NCBI GenBank assembly: GCA_002315735.1
Contig: DCIA01000003.1
Coordinates: 6,802-70,801 of the forward strand
DNA: 64,000 nucleotides
Origin: Clostridiales bacterium UBA1738
Lineage (GTDB): Bacteria; Bacillota; Clostridia; UBA1381
Reading direction: 5' to 3'
Made by a program: the position numbers and the translations under genes. This document shows positions 44,451-52,854 of the stretch, one piece after another; position 1 is the stretch's first letter; each line of letters starts with the position of its first letter. The notes beneath the pieces are model-generated. The model did no database searches. It was not told the DNA's origin and saw only the letters and a list, made by a program, of their open reading frames with translations.

Positions 44451-44708
44451 ATGAAAGAATTTACTTATAAAATTTGTGATGAAGTTGGAATTCATGCAAG
44501 ACCTGCGGGGATTTTGGTTAAAAAAGCGGGAGAGTTTCAATCGGAAATAAAAATAATTAAGGGCGAGAAGGAAGCAGATTTAAAAAGACTTTTTGCAGTT
44601 ATGGGGCTTTCTGTAAAAAAAGATGATTTGGTAAGGGTGACAGTTTCGGGAGAGGACGAGGAAAAGGCGGTAGCCGAGATTGAAACCTTTTTTAAAAATA
44701 ATTTGTAG
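44451..44708 (+). CDS. ptsH: HPr phosphocarrier protein lacking Ser46
   Basis: The 85-residue protein has His15 in GIHARPAG, the phosphorylation site used by enzyme I. Position 46, normally the Ser phosphorylated by HPr kinase in Firmicutes, is Arg46 in DLKRLFAVMGLSV. It can therefore take part in PTS transport but probably not in Ser-P/CcpA catabolite control. It leads ptsH-ptsI-crr. Confidence 0.93.
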   Translation: MKEFTYKICDEVGIHARPAGILVKKAGEFQSEIKIIKGEKEADLKRLFAVMGLSVKKDDLVRVTVSGEDEEKAVAEIETFFKNNL

Positions 44709-44721
44709 GAAGTGATAGATA

Positions 44722-46341
44722 ATGAATACACTAATAGGTAAATCGGTGTGTAGCGGAATCGCAATAGGAAGAGTGGAAATCTATAAAAGAAACGCACAAA
44801 TGATAAAAAGGGAAAAGGTAGAGGACGCTCATGCAGAAACGGAAAGATATGTTGAGGCAAGGAATAAGGCGATTGATGAACTCGAACACTTGTTCTATAA
44901 GGCGACAAGGGAGATAGGCGAAGCCGAGGCACAGATTTTTTCAATTCATAAGATGATGTTAGAGGATATAGACTATAACGAATCGGTTGTGAATATAATA
45001 GAAAAACAGATGGTAAATGCAGAAACCGCCGTATTATTAACAGCAGATAGCCTTGCCAAGATGTTTTCCGAAACAGAGGACACCTATATGACGGCAAGGG
45101 CAGGGGATGTAAGGGATGTTTCGGACAGGATTATAAATATTTTGTCGGGAGAAAGGACAAAAATGCCCGAAAGCAGCGAAAATACAATAATTTTTGCTGA
45201 CGATTTAGCACCGAGCGAAACCTTGCAGATGGATAAAACAAAAATCACGGCATTTGTGACAGAAAAGGGAAGTGCTTCGTCGCACACGGCAATTTTGGCA
45301 AGGTCAATGGGAATTCCTGCGGTAATAGGGATAAAAATTTCCGATGAAATGGACGGACAAGCCGTTGCAGTTGACGGATTTACGGGGATAGTTTATTTAG
45401 ACCCTAACGAAGAAGTTTTGAACAAATTAAGGGAAAAAAGTAGGGAAAGAGATAGACAAAGGGAACTTTTGGAACTTATGAAAAACCGCCCAACCGAAAC
45501 TAAAAACGGACGAAAAGTAAAACTTTATGCAAATATCGGAACGCCAAACGAAGTGGGAAGTGCAGTTTTCAATGATGCTGAGGGAATAGGGCTTATGCGA
45601 AGCGAGTTTTTGTATTTGGAGAGCAGAGATTTCCCAAGTGAAGAATCGCAATTTGATGCGTATAAGAGAGTTTTAGAGGGTATGAACGGGAAGATGGTAA
45701 TTATCCGAACCCTCGATATCGGAGCAGATAAAAAGATAGATTATTTCAATCTGCCGAAAGAGGAAAACCCGGCAATGGGACTTCGTGCAATAAGAATTTG
45801 CCTAACGAGAAAAGATATATTTAAAACTCAACTTCGTGCGATATTAAGAGCATCAATTTTTGGGAATGTTTCTATAATGTTTCCTATGATAGTGTCGGTA
45901 GAAGAGGTAAAAAAAGCAAAAGCGATTTTGGAGGAAGCAAAGGCAGAACTTAGGGAAAAAGGCATTGCTTATGAATATGATATCCCTGTCGGAATAATGA
46001 TAGAAACACCTGCATCTGCCGTGATTTCTGACGAACTTGCAAAGGAAGTGGATTTTTTTTCGATAGGCACAAACGATTTGACACAATATGTGCTTGCGAT
46101 GGACAGGCAAAATATGGCAGTTGCGGATATGGTGGACACGCATCATAAGGCGATTTTGCGAATGATAAATGTTGTTATAAATAATGCGCATAAAGCGGGA
46201 ATTTGGGCAGGGATTTGTGGAGAATTGGGGAGTGACACGAGCATAATTCCCGAACTTTTGAAAATGGGAGTTGATGAACTGTCGGTAAGCCCAAATAAAG
46301 TACTTGAAATAAGAAAAATCATAAGAGAATATGAAGAATAA
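44722..46341 (+). CDS. ptsI: PTS enzyme I (phosphoenolpyruvate-protein phosphotransferase)
   Basis: The 539-residue protein has the N-terminal HPr-binding helical domain, the phospho-His domain with GSASSHTAIL (His188), and a PEP-binding TIM barrel. That barrel shows SEFLYLESRD, a Mg site around VGIMIETPA, and FSIGTNDLTQY. It moves phosphate from PEP to HPr. It starts 13 bases after ptsH; crr follows. Confidence 0.95.
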   Translation: MNTLIGKSVCSGIAIGRVEIYKRNAQMIKREKVEDAHAETERYVEARNKAIDELEHLFYKATREIGEAEAQIFSIHKMMLEDIDYNESVVNIIEKQMVNAETAVLLTADSLAKMFSETEDTYMTARAGDVRDVSDRIINILSGERTKMPESSENTIIFADDLAPSETLQMDKTKITAFVTEKGSASSHTAILARSMGIPAVIGIKISDEMDGQAVAVDGFTGIVYLDPNEEVLNKLREKSRERDRQRELLELMKNRPTETKNGRKVKLYANIGTPNEVGSAVFNDAEGIGLMRSEFLYLESRDFPSEESQFDAYKRVLEGMNGKMVIIRTLDIGADKKIDYFNLPKEENPAMGLRAIRICLTRKDIFKTQLRAILRASIFGNVSIMFPMIVSVEEVKKAKAILEEAKAELREKGIAYEYDIPVGIMIETPASAVISDELAKEVDFFSIGTNDLTQYVLAMDRQNMAVADMVDTHHKAILRMINVVINNAHKAGIWAGICGELGSDTSIIPELLKMGVDELSVSPNKVLEIRKIIREYEE

Positions 46342-46359
46342 AGAAAGGTGGAGAAAGAT

Positions 46360-46833
46360 ATGTTTGGTTTAAGAAAAGAAAAGGGCAAAATATATGCAAC
46401 GCAGGACGGAAAATGCGTGAGTTTGGATAAAGTTCCTGACCCTGTTTTTGCAGATAAACTTTTGGGTGACGGAGTTGCAATAATTCCTAATAGTGATATT
46501 GTAAAATCCCCCGTAAACGGCACAGTGGAGCAGGTTTTTGATACACTCCACGCATATTCTGTAAAATCAGATGACGGACTTGAAATTTTGGTGCATATCG
46601 GTCTTAATACCGTTGAATTAAAGGGTGAAGGCTTTAATGCACAGGTCAAAAAAGGCGATAAAGTTAAGGTTGGGGATACTCTTTGTACTGCAGATATTGA
46701 CCTAATCAAAAGCCGTGGATACGAACTTTTTACCCCTATCGTTATCACAAATATGGACGAAATTAAAAATTGCGATTGTATTCAAGGTAAGACCGTTTCG
46801 GGTGAAACTGTGGTGTTTGAATACTCAAAATAA
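46360..46833 (+). CDS. crr: PTS glucose-type EIIA component
   Basis: The 157-residue EIIA-Glc domain has active-site His79 in LVHIGLNTV and the second His64 (DTLHAYSV). In Firmicutes this domain is often fused to EIICB, so a stand-alone copy must serve one or more EIIBC partners elsewhere. I chose ATG 46360 behind AGGTGG; an in-frame GTG at 46348 overlaps that site. Confidence 0.92.
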   Translation: MFGLRKEKGKIYATQDGKCVSLDKVPDPVFADKLLGDGVAIIPNSDIVKSPVNGTVEQVFDTLHAYSVKSDDGLEILVHIGLNTVELKGEGFNAQVKKGDKVKVGDTLCTADIDLIKSRGYELFTPIVITNMDEIKNCDCIQGKTVSGETVVFEYSK

Positions 46834-46839
46834 AAAATA

Positions 46840-46893
46840 TGTCGAATGATGCGACAAAAAGTTATAGACAAAACTTTTATAATATGCTATAAT
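46840..46893 (+). promoter_or_regulatory. Promoter of the candidate structured RNA, with 0A-box-like inverted repeat
   Basis: TAGACA (46865-46870) and TATAAT (46888-46893) have a 17-base spacer. Just upstream, TGTCGAATGATGCGACA (46840-46856) contains the 0A box TGTCGAA and is an imperfect palindrome. Confidence 0.55.
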
Positions 46894-46899
46894 TAACTC

Positions 46900-47155
46900 G
46901 CCTAAAAGAACTAAATATATAAATGCATTTTTTTGATGCAAAAACCACGGCCTCTGAAAACAGTCGTGTTGTTTTGCAATGCATTTTATTTAGTTGTTTT
47001 GGGCAACAGAGGTTCGTGTTTTTATGTGCGACCTCTTTGGTTGCACTTTTTTTTGTGCAACGAAAAAGCCTGACTTTATCTCACAGTGCATAACAAGATT
47101 CTTTGTCGCAAAAATAATCTTAACACAAATTTAAAAGTCAGGCTTTATTTTTTTG
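46900..47155 (+). ncRNA. Candidate long structured non-coding RNA
   Basis: About 255 bases run from a consensus-like promoter to a terminator and contain three hairpins. The first pairs GCCTAAAAGAACTAAATA with TATTTAGTTGTTTTGGGC (one mismatch, one G-U), with inner helices ATGCATT/AATGCAT and CACG/CGTG. The second has AGAGGT/ACCTCT. The third is GTTGCAC/GTGCAAC with a T8 loop. The end is AAAGCCTGACTTT/AAAGTCAGGCTTT with TTTTTTT. CCTCTG in the first apical region could also pair with CAGAGG of the second. No ORF with a ribosome site is inside. I do not recognise a family. Confidence 0.55.
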
Positions 47156-47162
47156 TAAATTT

Positions 47163-48707
47163 TTATTTTTCAATAACGCTTTCACCTGTCATTTCGGCAG
47201 GTTTTTCGATATTCATAAGGTCAAGCATTGTTGGTGTTAGGTCGCAAAGTTTGCCTTTTTTTAGTTTAACATCGCCTGCACCGATAACGATTAGAGGTAC
47301 AGGGTTTGTTGTGTGGGCTGTGAAAACATCTTTTGAATCAGGGTCAAACATCTTATCAGCATTTCCGTGGTCGGCTGTTATTAGAACTTGTCCGCCCTTT
47401 TCTAAAATTGCATTTACAACCTTTCCAAGACATTCGTCAACGGCTTCAACAGCCTTTACAGCAGCGTCAAATACACCTGTATGGCCAACCATATCGCAGT
47501 TTGCAAAGTTTAGGATAATGCTGTCATACTTGTCTTCGTTAATTAATTCTACACAAGCATCAGCAACCTTATAAGCACTCATTTCAGGCTGCATATCGTA
47601 TGTTGCAACCTTTGGTGATGGGATAAGTTTTCTGTCTTCGCCTTCATAAACTTCTTCAACACCGCCGTTAAAGAAGAATGTAACGTGTGCATACTTTTCA
47701 GTTTCGGCAATACGAAGTTGTTTTAAGCCTTTTTTAGAGATATATTCGCCGAAAGTGTTTGTCAAAACTTGTGGTTTAAAAGCAACATTTACATTAGGCA
47801 TTGAAGCATCGTATTGAGTCATACAAACATAGTAAAGTGGGAATAATTCTCGCTTAAAACCGTTAAATTCAGGGTCGACAAAGGTTCTTGTGATTTCTCT
47901 TGCACGGTCAGGACGGAAGTTAAAGCAGATTACAGAATCGTTTGCACCGATTTTGCCGACAGGCTCTCCGTTTTCTGTGTTAACCATAGGAACGATAAAT
48001 TCGTCTGTGATAAGTGCGCCGTTTTCGTCCTTTGTAATGTATGATTTTTCCATAGAAGCGATAACATCATCTGTAATAACGCCTTCATTTTTAACCATAG
48101 CATCATATGCTTTTACAACTCTGTTCCAGTTATTGTCACGGTCCATTGCATAGTAACGACCGCTTACTGTTGCGATTTTGCCGACAGATGCGTCAAGTTT
48201 TTCTTGTAGTGCTTTTAGGAAAGAAATTCCCGATGTTGGCGAAACATCACGGCCGTCCATTATAGGATGCACGAAAACCTTTGTAAGACCGTTCTTTTTG
48301 GCAAAGTCGATAAGCCCAAAAAGATGTTCGATATGTGAGTGAACACCACCGTCGGACAAAAGACCGATAAAGTGAAGTGCAGAATCGTTCTTTTTGCAGT
48401 TTTCAACAGCACCTAAAAGTGCTTCGTTTGAATAGAAATCGCCGTCATTTATAGATTTTGTAATTCTTGTAAGTTCTTGATAAACAACTCGTCCTGCACC
48501 GATATTTGTGTGACCGACTTCTGAGTTACCCATTTGTCCGTCAGGAAGGCCAACTGCCATACCGCTGGCATAAAGGATAGTGTTTGGATAGTTTGCAAAA
48601 TAACTGTCAATGTTAGGTTTTTTTGCAGCCTTGATTGCGTTTCCTTCGGTAGCTTCGTTAATTCCGAAACCGTCAAGGATTATAAGGGCAATCGGTTTTT
48701 TATTCAT
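47163..48707 (-). CDS. gpmI: 2,3-bisphosphoglycerate-independent phosphoglycerate mutase
   Basis: The 514-residue alkaline-phosphatase-superfamily enzyme has LIILDGFGIN (metal), the catalytic Ser in QMGNSEVGHTNIG, DGRDVSP, NCDMVGHTG and TADHGNADKM. It interconverts 3- and 2-phosphoglycerate. It is last in the leftward pgk-tpiA-gpmI glycolytic operon; the next step, eno, is at 16.8 kb. Confidence 0.96.
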   Translation of the reverse strand: MNKKPIALIILDGFGINEATEGNAIKAAKKPNIDSYFANYPNTILYASGMAVGLPDGQMGNSEVGHTNIGAGRVVYQELTRITKSINDGDFYSNEALLGAVENCKKNDSALHFIGLLSDGGVHSHIEHLFGLIDFAKKNGLTKVFVHPIMDGRDVSPTSGISFLKALQEKLDASVGKIATVSGRYYAMDRDNNWNRVVKAYDAMVKNEGVITDDVIASMEKSYITKDENGALITDEFIVPMVNTENGEPVGKIGANDSVICFNFRPDRAREITRTFVDPEFNGFKRELFPLYYVCMTQYDASMPNVNVAFKPQVLTNTFGEYISKKGLKQLRIAETEKYAHVTFFFNGGVEEVYEGEDRKLIPSPKVATYDMQPEMSAYKVADACVELINEDKYDSIILNFANCDMVGHTGVFDAAVKAVEAVDECLGKVVNAILEKGGQVLITADHGNADKMFDPDSKDVFTAHTTNPVPLIVIGAGDVKLKKGKLCDLTPTMLDLMNIEKPAEMTGESVIEK

Positions 48708-48732
48708 AGTAGTTTCCTCCGTATCAAAAATT

Positions 48733-48756
48733 ACGGCGGAACTTTCGTTCCACCGT
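48733..48756 (-). terminator. Intergenic hairpin between tpiA and gpmI
   Basis: ACGGCGGAAC and GTTCCACCGT enclose TTTC, followed on the minus strand by TAATTTTTG. It may be a weak terminator or an mRNA-stability element setting tpiA/gpmI ratios. Confidence 0.5.
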
Positions 48757-48766
48757 AGAATTTAAA

Positions 48767-49516
48767 TTAGCAAGCTTTTGTGATTCCTGCAAAATCTTCG
48801 GCAACAAGTGATGCACCACCGATTAGGCCGCCGTCAATGTTTGGCTTTGCCATAAGTTCCTTAGCATTTGATGGCTTCATGCTGCCTCCGTATTGAATTG
48901 TAAATTCAGGAGCACATTTTTCGCAGTAAAGTTCAGCAATAACCTTTCTTATGCCACAGCAAACTTCTTCAGCCTGTTCGCTTGTAGCAGTTTTGCCTGT
49001 TCCGATAGCCCAAATAGGTTCGTATGCGATAACAACCTTTTTAGCATCTTCTGCAGAAATTCCTGCAAATGCCTTTTTAATTTGGATTGTGATTAAATCC
49101 ATTGTTATGCCTGCTTCTCTTTGCTCTAATGATTCGCCTACGCAAACGATAGGGATAAGACCTTTTGAAAGAGCCTTTTTAGTTTTAAGATTTACAGTTT
49201 CATCTGTTTCGTTGTTGTATTCTCGTCTTTCTGAGTGACCGATAATTACATAGTCAACGCCAAGGTCAACCAGCATATCGGCAGATACTTCGCCTGTAAA
49301 AGCGCCTTTGTCCTCGAAATGTAGGTTTTCAGCACCGATTTTTACGTGAGTACCCTTAGCAGCTTCAACTGCCATCGGAAGACATACAAAAGGTGTGCAA
49401 CAAACTACTTCGCAGTTTGAACCCTTTGTTGCTTCTGCAACTGATTTTACATAGTCATAAGTTTCACTTGGAAGTTTGTTCATCTTCCAGTTTCCTGCAA
49501 CGATATATTTACCCAT
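48767..49516 (-). CDS. tpiA: Triosephosphate isomerase
   Basis: The 249-residue TIM barrel has NWKMNK, the catalytic His in VIIGHSERR, the Glu in VIAYEPIWAIGTGK and the phosphate loop GGSMKP. All active-site residues are intact. It is the middle gene of pgk-tpiA-gpmI. Confidence 0.97.
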   Translation of the reverse strand: MGKYIVAGNWKMNKLPSETYDYVKSVAEATKGSNCEVVCCTPFVCLPMAVEAAKGTHVKIGAENLHFEDKGAFTGEVSADMLVDLGVDYVIIGHSERREYNNETDETVNLKTKKALSKGLIPIVCVGESLEQREAGITMDLITIQIKKAFAGISAEDAKKVVIAYEPIWAIGTGKTATSEQAEEVCCGIRKVIAELYCEKCAPEFTIQYGGSMKPSNAKELMAKPNIDGGLIGGASLVAEDFAGITKAC

Positions 49517-49539
49517 TTTAGTTTCTCCTTTGTAATTTA

Positions 49540-50733
49540 TTATTTGTCATTAATAGCAACAATGCCGGGAAGGTCTTTTCCTTCTAAGAATTCAAGTGAT
49601 GCGCCACCGCCTGTTGAGATATGGCTCATCTTATCAGCAAGACCTGCTTTATTAACAGCTGCAACACTGTCTCCGCCACCGATAACTGTTGTGGCGTCAA
49701 GGTCAGCTAAAACCTTTGCAATAGCATTTGTGCCCTTTGCAAAGTTTGACATTTCAAATACGCCCATAGGACCGTTCCAAACAACTGTCTTTGCATTCTT
49801 TAATGCATCGGAGAAAAGTTCGGTTGTCTTAGGTCCGATATCAAGTCCCATATAGCCATCGTCAATTCCGTTTTCTGTTACTTTAAATTCGGCATCATTT
49901 GAAAATTCTTTTGCTTCTATTGTATCGACAGGAATTAAAAGATTAACGCCCTTTTCTTCTGCCTTTTTCATCATATCTTTTGCATAGTCGATGAAGTCTT
50001 CTTCAAGAAGTGATGTGCCGACCGAAAGACCTTTTGCTTTCATAAAAGTGTAAGCCATACCGCCACCAATGATTAGTGTGTCAACCTTTTCAAGAAGATT
50101 GTTGATAACAGAAATCTTTGAAGAAACCTTTGAACCGCCCAAAACGGCAACAAGTGGTCTTACAGGATTATTAACGGCATTACCTAAGAATTCGATTTCC
50201 TTTTGGATTAAGTAACCACAAACGGAAACAGGAACAAATTCTGTAACACCGACGTTTGAACAATGTGCACGGTGAGCAGTACCGAAAGCATCATTTACAA
50301 ATACGTCAGCAAGGGAAGCAAGTTCTTTTGAGAATGCTTCAACATTCTTTGTTTCTTCTACTCTAAAGCGAGTGTTTTCAAGAAGAACAACATCTCCGTC
50401 AGCCATTTCACTAACTGCCTTTTTAGCATTTTCGCCAACAACTGTATCATCTGCTGCAAAGATTACGTCTTTGCCAAGTTTTTCAGAAAGAGCTTTTGCA
50501 ACAGGAGCAAGTGAAAGTTCAGGCTTTGGTTCGCCCTTTGGCTTACCCATATGTGAGCAAAGAATAACCTTTGCACCATTTTGAACAAGATATTTGATTG
50601 TAGGAAGAGCACCTACAATTCTTGTATCGTCAGTAATGTTTCTGTTTTCATCAAGTGGAACGTTAAAATCGCATCTAACCAGGACGCGTTTGCCTTTAAC
50701 TTCGATATCTTCTACGCTTTTTTTGTTTAACAT
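49540..50733 (-). CDS. pgk: Phosphoglycerate kinase
   Basis: The 397-residue two-domain kinase has RVLVRCDFNVPLDE, SHMGKPKGE, the AVLGGSKVSSK hinge and GGGDSVAAVNKAG at the nucleotide site. It makes ATP in glycolysis. It is first in the operon, and gap is not adjacent here. A consensus-like promoter and a palindrome lie in front. Confidence 0.97.
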   Translation of the reverse strand: MLNKKSVEDIEVKGKRVLVRCDFNVPLDENRNITDDTRIVGALPTIKYLVQNGAKVILCSHMGKPKGEPKPELSLAPVAKALSEKLGKDVIFAADDTVVGENAKKAVSEMADGDVVLLENTRFRVEETKNVEAFSKELASLADVFVNDAFGTAHRAHCSNVGVTEFVPVSVCGYLIQKEIEFLGNAVNNPVRPLVAVLGGSKVSSKISVINNLLEKVDTLIIGGGMAYTFMKAKGLSVGTSLLEEDFIDYAKDMMKKAEEKGVNLLIPVDTIEAKEFSNDAEFKVTENGIDDGYMGLDIGPKTTELFSDALKNAKTVVWNGPMGVFEMSNFAKGTNAIAKVLADLDATTVIGGGDSVAAVNKAGLADKMSHISTGGGASLEFLEGKDLPGIVAINDK

Positions 50734-50767
50734 AAGGACACCTCTTTATAAAAATCTTTTCTTTTAA

Positions 50768-50779
50768 GGGTTATAACCC
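50768..50779. promoter_or_regulatory. Palindrome in the pgk leader
   Basis: The perfect 12-base palindrome GGGTTATAACCC lies about 10-20 bases into the predicted transcript. It could be an operator blocking early elongation; I do not recognise the matching regulator. Confidence 0.4.
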
Positions 50780-50789
50780 CACAAAAAGC

Positions 50790-50818
50790 ATTGTACCAAA
50801 ATTTAGCACAACTTTCAA
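50790..50818 (-). promoter_or_regulatory. Promoter of the pgk-tpiA-gpmI operon
   Basis: On the minus strand TTGAAA (50813-50818) and TACAAT (50790-50795) are 17 bases apart. Confidence 0.7.
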
Positions 50819-50847
50819 GAGAAATCGACCAATTTTTGAAAATTTTG

Positions 50848-51354
50848 TTAAAAATTTATCGTACTTAGGAAAGATGCACATAAAATTCCAACTAAATCAC
50901 CAAAAATTGCAGCCAAAACTACCCCTTTTGTATATTTTACCCTAGTTGACCTAAAATATACAGAAATGGTATAAAAGGTTGTTTCGGTTGATGCGCACAA
51001 AATAGCGGCAGTTCGTGAAATTCTGCTGTCTGCACCGTAGGATTTAATCATATCGGTCAAAAGGCCGATTGAACCACCACCTGAAAAGGGACGAAGAAGT
51101 GCGAGCGGCAAAATTTCAGAAGGGATGCCGACTGCTTTTGCAGGCTTTGCCAAAAAGCACACAAAGATATCCAAAAGTCCCGATGCCCGCAGCATAGCAG
51201 AGAGCGACAAAATCGCAATAAGAGCAGGAGTGATTTTAAATATGGTTTTTAAGCCGTTTTCAACGCCTTCTAAAAAGAGCGAATAGATAGGTGCTTTGTT
51301 TTTTATTGCGACAAGTAAAACTAAAATAATTAAAACAGGAAGAACAAATTCTAT
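50848..51354 (-). CDS. spmB: Spore maturation protein B, without a standard start codon
   Basis: The reading frame gives an intact SpmB (nucleoside-recognition-type membrane protein) of 168 residues if begun at ATA 51354 (IEFVLPVLIILVLLVAI), with homology across the whole length. No ATG, GTG or TTG occurs in frame for the first 50 codons; the first usable one (TTG near 51210) would delete the first helices. AGAGGTG lies 7 bases before the ATA and inside the spmA end. Alternatively the frame is entered by a -1 shift on the A8 run at the spmA stop. The protein is implicated in spore-core dehydration. Confidence 0.8.
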   Translation of the reverse strand: MEFVLPVLIILVLLVAIKNKAPIYSLFLEGVENGLKTIFKITPALIAILSLSAMLRASGLLDIFVCFLAKPAKAVGIPSEILPLALLRPFSGGGSIGLLTDMIKSYGADSRISRTAAILCASTETTFYTISVYFRSTRVKYTKGVVLAAIFGDLVGILCASFLSTINF

Positions 51355-51920
51355 TTTTTTTCACCTCTTTTGCAAAAAATCATCTCGGCAAAAAGGGCTG
51401 CCGAAAGGGACAAAAATGAGCAAATCCAAACGGGAGGAACTATCGAAAAAGGATTTTTCGAGCCGCACGATGCTAAAATGCTGATAACAGTTGTGGGGAA
51501 AAGCCCGATACTTGCCGTATTCATAACGGTAAATCGGCACATTTGATGGCTTGGGTATTCGCTGAAATTATTTTCCTCGTCAAGCTTTTCCATAGCCGAA
51601 ATACCTGCTTGTGTTGCCGCATTTCCCGTGCCGAAAAGGTTTGCAATAACATTCATTGTGATACTGCTTTTTGCAGAGGTTTTAGGAAAGAGTTTTGAAA
51701 TTATGGGGGACAACCATTTTTCAACACATTTTGCTGCTCCACCCTTTTCTGCAACATTTAAAATTCCCGACCAAAAACATAAAATTCCGGCAAGGGAAAG
51801 GGCTGTTTCAATAGCCGATTTTGCACCGTCTATGCCACTTGTTACGGTGGTTTCGAGGTTTCCGAAAAATGCCGATGAAATAAAAGATAAAATAATTACA
51901 AAGGGAAAAACAAAGTTCAT
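51351..51920 (-). CDS. spmA: Spore maturation protein A
   Basis: The 189-residue membrane protein has several hydrophobic segments and the SpmA/nucleoside-recognition core (CFWSGILNVAEKGG, NLFGTGNAATQAGI, MNTASIGLFPTTVI). The start follows TAGGTGATGTT. Its stop TAG comes right after GGT GAA AAA AAA, overlapping the presumed spmB start by 4 bases. SpmA and SpmB act together in spore maturation. Confidence 0.93.
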   Translation of the reverse strand: MNFVFPFVIILSFISSAFFGNLETTVTSGIDGAKSAIETALSLAGILCFWSGILNVAEKGGAAKCVEKWLSPIISKLFPKTSAKSSITMNVIANLFGTGNAATQAGISAMEKLDEENNFSEYPSHQMCRFTVMNTASIGLFPTTVISILASCGSKNPFSIVPPVWICSFLSLSAALFAEMIFCKRGEKK

Positions 51921-51954
51921 AACATCACCTACAATTTATTTATATAATATAATA

Positions 51955-51983
51955 TTGTAATTTTTTACCGACTATGATATAAT
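51955..51983 (+). promoter_or_regulatory. Promoter of the thyA operon
   Basis: TTGTAA (51955-51960) and TATAAT (51978-51983) have a 17-base spacer. Confidence 0.7.
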
Positions 51984-52013
51984 GGAAAAATATATAATAG
52001 GTGAGGTGTCGTT

Positions 52014-52841
52014 ATGAGTTACGCAGATGAAATTTTTAAGAAAAATTGTGAAGAAATTTTAAACCACGGTGTTACCGACGAGTCTATGCAGGTACGCCCT
52101 CATTGGGAAGACGGAGAAAGTGCATATACAAAGAGCGTTTTTGGGATTGTGAATAGATATGACTTGTCAAAGGAGTTCCCGATTTTGACGCTTAGAAGAA
52201 CATATTGGAAGTCTGCACTTGACGAACTTTTATGGATTTGGCAGAAAAAATCAAACAATATTAACGAATTAAAAAGTCATGTTTGGGACCAGTGGGCAGA
52301 CGAAACGGGAAGTATCGGAAAGGCATACGGATATCAACTCGGTATTAAGAACAAATATAAAGAGGGCGAATTTGACCAAGTGGATAGGGTGCTTTTTGAC
52401 CTTAAAAACAACCCGAATTCAAGAAGAATTATGACAAATATCTATAATCATGCAGATTTGTCAGAGATGCATCTTTATCCTTGCGCATATTCCACAACAT
52501 TTAGTGTAAAGGACGGAAAACTAAACGCAATTTTAAATCAAAGAAGTAATGACTTTTTGGCGGCAAATAACTGGAATGTAGTGCAATATGCACTTTTGGT
52601 TCATATTTTTGCCAAGGTTTCGGGACTTTTGCCGGGAGAACTTGTTCATGTAATTGCAGATGCACACATTTATGACAGACACCTGCCAATCGTGGAAGAA
52701 CTTATAAAAAGACCGACTTTTGAAGCACCAAAACTTGAAATTGCAGATTTTGATGATTTTTATAAAGTCACAATAGACGATTTCAAACTAGACGGATATA
52801 AATTTAACGAATTTACAACTAAAATACCGATTGCAATATAA
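52014..52841 (+). CDS. thyA: Thymidylate synthase
   Basis: ThyA makes dTMP from dUMP and methylene-THF. The 275-residue protein has catalytic Cys157 in LYPCAYST and the NQRSNDFLAANNWN and HIYDRHLPI motifs. The start follows TAGGTGAGGTGTCGTT. It leads a long rightward operon with folA immediately behind, the usual thyA-folA pair. Confidence 0.95.
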   Translation: MSYADEIFKKNCEEILNHGVTDESMQVRPHWEDGESAYTKSVFGIVNRYDLSKEFPILTLRRTYWKSALDELLWIWQKKSNNINELKSHVWDQWADETGSIGKAYGYQLGIKNKYKEGEFDQVDRVLFDLKNNPNSRRIMTNIYNHADLSEMHLYPCAYSTTFSVKDGKLNAILNQRSNDFLAANNWNVVQYALLVHIFAKVSGLLPGELVHVIADAHIYDRHLPIVEELIKRPTFEAPKLEIADFDDFYKVTIDDFKLDGYKFNEFTTKIPIAI

Positions 52842-52854
52842 AAAGGATTAAAAA

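Noticed and set aside
44537..45097. 186-residue antisense frame opposite ptsH-ptsI
   Set aside because: Shadow of well-supported genes; low-complexity Leu/Ser/Tyr composition and no homology cue.
46143..46748. 201-residue antisense frame opposite ptsI/crr
   Set aside because: Shadow of the sense genes, with no start signal.
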